DNA of 6,982 nt from an uncultured Lachnospiraceae bacterium (GTDB taxonomy: Bacteria > Bacillota > Clostridia > Lachnospirales > Lachnospiraceae), in contig CADCOL010000045.1 of assembly GCA_902803015.1 (NCBI GenBank), positions 1 through 6,982 on the forward strand. Direction: 5' to 3'. The notes under the pieces were generated by a model. That model ran no database searches, was not told where the DNA came from, and saw only the letters and a list, made by a program, of their open reading frames with translations. The position numbers and the translations under genes were made by a program. Shown piece after piece: positions 5,385 through 6,982 of this stretch (position 1 is its first letter; each line of letters opens with the position of its first letter).

Positions 5385-6449
5385 ATGTATTCCATGTATA
5401 CTGCGGATAAACTGAATAAATTCCCCTATTTCCGGGAACTCTTGAAAGACCGTGATCTTTCCGGTATTCTGGATTCTCTGACGGGACTCGTTTCGCGCCC
5501 GTACATGCTCGATATGATTCATTACTTAATCCGAAACGAAATTCCGTTCACGCTCGCGCTCCTCGATTTGGATAATTTTAAATTCATCAATGACACTTAC
5601 GGACATAAAGTCGGCGACGGAGTTTTGGCCGGTGTGGCAGAAGATATGATTCGTTATCTGGATGATTACGGTATTGCCGGACGAATCGGCGGAGACGAAT
5701 TCATGATGGTGAATTTCCGCGATTTGGATTATGACAGCGCAAAGAAATTCTATTTGGAAATGTACGCAAACTTCAATGTAATGCGTAAAAATATCGACCT
5801 TGAGACCTGCTCCCCTTTCATTACGGGAACACTCGGTTCTGCAACCTTTCCCAAGGATGCAAAAGATTACGATACCCTGTTTTCACTGGTTGACAAAACG
5901 CTCTATCGCGGCAAAACCAAGGGACGCAACTGCTACATCATCTATGTGGAGGCAAAGCATAAGGATATCGTCATTAAGGATCTAAAAGGTCACGGATTGT
6001 ATGTTACATTCCATAATCTTGCCGAGCAATTCGATTCCACAGAGAATATTTACGGTAAAATGGATGCCATGTTTTCCGTATTGAAAGAGTCTCTCCGTAT
6101 TTCCGATCTTTACTTTACCGGAAAGAACCGAATTATGCGGAGTGTTACCACCGGCGAGGAACTGGCCGATGTTTCCGACATCGACGAGCTGATGAAGGAA
6201 GACCTGTATCAATCCAACAGTCTGACAAAGATCAGCGAAATCTGTCCGAAATTATACCGCTTTCTTCGCGATAAGGAAATCGAAACCGTTATGATCGTGC
6301 GAATCTCCGCAAGTCACAACACCTTCGGATACCTGATGTGCGCAGAGCCGCACACGCTTCGTATCTGGCAGCAGGATGACTGCGCAACCCTGTTTTCTGT
6401 CGGCAGAATGCTTGCCGGATATATTCAGGGACGAAATATTGATTTTTGA
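5385..6449 (+). CDS. GGDEF-domain diguanylate cyclase with C-terminal GAF-like domain
   Basis: The 354-residue soluble protein should make the second messenger c-di-GMP from two GTP. The GGDEF domain spans about residues 27-188: DSLTGLVSRPYM (30-41), LALLDLDNFKFINDTYGHKVGD (57-78) with metal ligand Asp61, guanine contacts Asn69 and Asp78, an intact GGDEF at 102-106, and the closing DKTLYRGKTKGRNCYIIY (170-187). All catalytic positions are kept, so it is predicted active. The inhibitory RxxD site is absent at its normal spacing (DDYG there; an RYLD lies three residues earlier), which suggests weak product inhibition. Residues 200-350 look like a divergent GAF-type sensory domain, with a predicted helix then IVRISASHNTFGYLMCAEP and a final helix. 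There is no transmembrane segment. The start at 5385 has only a weak AGGG (5369-5372) at 12 nt; an in-frame ATG at 5394 is the alternative. It is monocistronic, with its own promoter and terminator. Confidence 0.92.
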   Translation: MYSMYTADKLNKFPYFRELLKDRDLSGILDSLTGLVSRPYMLDMIHYLIRNEIPFTLALLDLDNFKFINDTYGHKVGDGVLAGVAEDMIRYLDDYGIAGRIGGDEFMMVNFRDLDYDSAKKFYLEMYANFNVMRKNIDLETCSPFITGTLGSATFPKDAKDYDTLFSLVDKTLYRGKTKGRNCYIIYVEAKHKDIVIKDLKGHGLYVTFHNLAEQFDSTENIYGKMDAMFSVLKESLRISDLYFTGKNRIMRSVTTGEELADVSDIDELMKEDLYQSNSLTKISEICPKLYRFLRDKEIETVMIVRISASHNTFGYLMCAEPHTLRIWQQDDCATLFSVGRMLAGYIQGRNIDF

Positions 6450-6457
6450 TAACAAAT

Positions 6458-6484
6458 AACCCCATCCGATTTGGATGGGGTTTT
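6458..6484. terminator. Rho-independent terminator shared by convergent genes
   Basis: CCCCATCC (6460-6467) and GGATGGGG (6473-6480) form a perfect 8 bp GC-rich stem around a GATTT loop. AA/TT lengthen it to 10 bp, followed by TTTTGATTT on the plus strand. It ends the GGDEF transcript 8 nt after its stop. On the minus strand the stem is followed by TTATTTGTT, so it may also terminate the opposing oxidoreductase gene, though less strongly. Confidence 0.9.
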
Positions 6485-6487
6485 GAT

Positions 6488-6982
6488 TTAATCTGTGGAT
6501 TTCATGTACCGGTCCATCGCTTCTGCGATTTCCTTGGAATACTTCACCGCATGTACCACGGTCTTGGCTCCGGTTACCACATCGCCGGATGCAAATACTC
6601 CCGGCATCGTGGTCTGCCCCGCATCGTTCGTTGCGAGGTTTCCTCTTTCGTTCAACTTCAGATCTTTATCCCTGTTTACCAGCTTATCCTGCGGAATCTG
6701 GGAAACCGCAATCAGAATGGAATCCGCTTCAAAGAGTTTTTCGGTTCCTTCGATTTTTTCAATCTTTCCCTCTTCGGATCTGCGGGTATCACACATCACA
6801 ACGCCTTCATCCGTTATGCGGACCGGCGCTTTGTTCAACGAAAACAATACACCGTCAATCTGAGCATATCCGAACTCCTCATTGGAAGCCGATACTTTCT
6901 CATCTCTTGAAAATACCGTAACGTATCTCGAACCGTGACGGATCGCGGTACGTGCCACATCCATAGCGGCATTGCCCGAACC
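6488..6982 (-). CDS. GltD-like NAD(P)/FAD-dependent oxidoreductase, C-terminal part (partial)
   Basis: The frame is open to the right edge, so the start lies outside; 164 residues are visible. At the edge GSGNAAMDVARTAIRHG is the glycine-rich Rossmann motif and following helix of the NADPH-binding domain in the glutamate synthase small-subunit family. Further on come FEADSILIAVSQIP (the beta strand before the second half of the FAD fold) and MPGVFASGDVVTGAKTVVHAVKYSKEIAEAMDRYM, the C-terminal FAD-binding motif (GVFASGD) and closing helix. The family moves electrons from NAD(P)H through FAD to a partner subunit or Fe-S clusters, as in glutamate synthase (GltD) or NfnB-type transhydrogenases. 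Which one cannot be decided without the N-terminal Fe-S part. The ATG at 6964 falls within the Rossmann motif and is therefore not the true start. The gene ends next to the bidirectional terminator. Confidence 0.88.
   Translation of the reverse strand, partial: GSGNAAMDVARTAIRHGSRYVTVFSRDEKVSASNEEFGYAQIDGVLFSLNKAPVRITDEGVVMCDTRRSEEGKIEKIEGTEKLFEADSILIAVSQIPQDKLVNRDKDLKLNERGNLATNDAGQTTMPGVFASGDVVTGAKTVVHAVKYSKEIAEAMDRYMKSTD

Noticed and set aside
6446..6910. Several plus-strand frames over the right-hand end
   Set aside because: They are antisense to the oxidoreductase with its clear NADPH and FAD motifs; one begins within the terminator region.

Overview
This window looks like chromosomal DNA of a Bacillota member, most likely class Clostridia and probably Lachnospiraceae. 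The evidence is moderate base composition by eye, purine-rich Shine-Dalgarno sequences in front of several genes, A/T-rich intergenic regions with recognisable -35/-10 elements, a near-perfect LacI/CcpA-type operator, and protein sequences that read like clostridial family members. The lineage is an inference from style, not from a marker gene. No transposase, phage, CRISPR, tRNA or rRNA was seen.

Layout. (1) Positions 1-320, minus: N-terminal part of a class I/II PLP-dependent aminotransferase, cut by the window edge. (2) A 121 bp divergent promoter region with back-to-back -35 elements. (3) Positions 442-2916, plus: a two-gene unit of an MBOAT membrane O-acyltransferase and a membrane-anchored SGNH/GDSL-type protein with a Ser/Glu/Ile/Pro repeat linker. 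Together they look like a surface-polymer O-acylation pair analogous to AlgI with AlgJ/AlgX or DltB with DltD. (4) Positions 5063-2945, minus: a GH1 beta-glucosidase followed 37 bp later by a VanX/DdpX-type D-Ala-D-Ala dipeptidase, probably one operon. (5) A 321 bp divergent regulatory region (5064-5384) with a 14 bp perfect palindrome that matches the cre/LacI-family operator consensus and sits inside a strong plus-strand promoter. (6) Positions 5385-6449, plus: a soluble diguanylate cyclase with an intact GGDEF domain at the N-terminus and a GAF-like domain at the C-terminus. (7) A strong terminator hairpin shared by two convergent genes. (8) Positions 6982-6488, minus: the C-terminal part of a GltD-like NAD(P)/FAD oxidoreductase, cut by the window edge.

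How they may work together. The MBOAT and SGNH proteins plausibly move acyl groups (usually acetyl) across the membrane onto a cell-surface glycan. The beta-glucosidase and dipeptidase are cytoplasmic catabolic enzymes that release glucose from beta-glucosides and D-alanine from D-Ala-D-Ala. The operator between the glucosidase and the diguanylate cyclase suggests that carbon status could control c-di-GMP synthesis, the glucosidase operon, or both. The outer two genes are ordinary amino-acid and redox metabolism genes. I see no convincing wholly new system. The best leads are the sugar-operator/GGDEF link, the glucosidase-dipeptidase pairing, and the compact MBOAT-SGNH pair.
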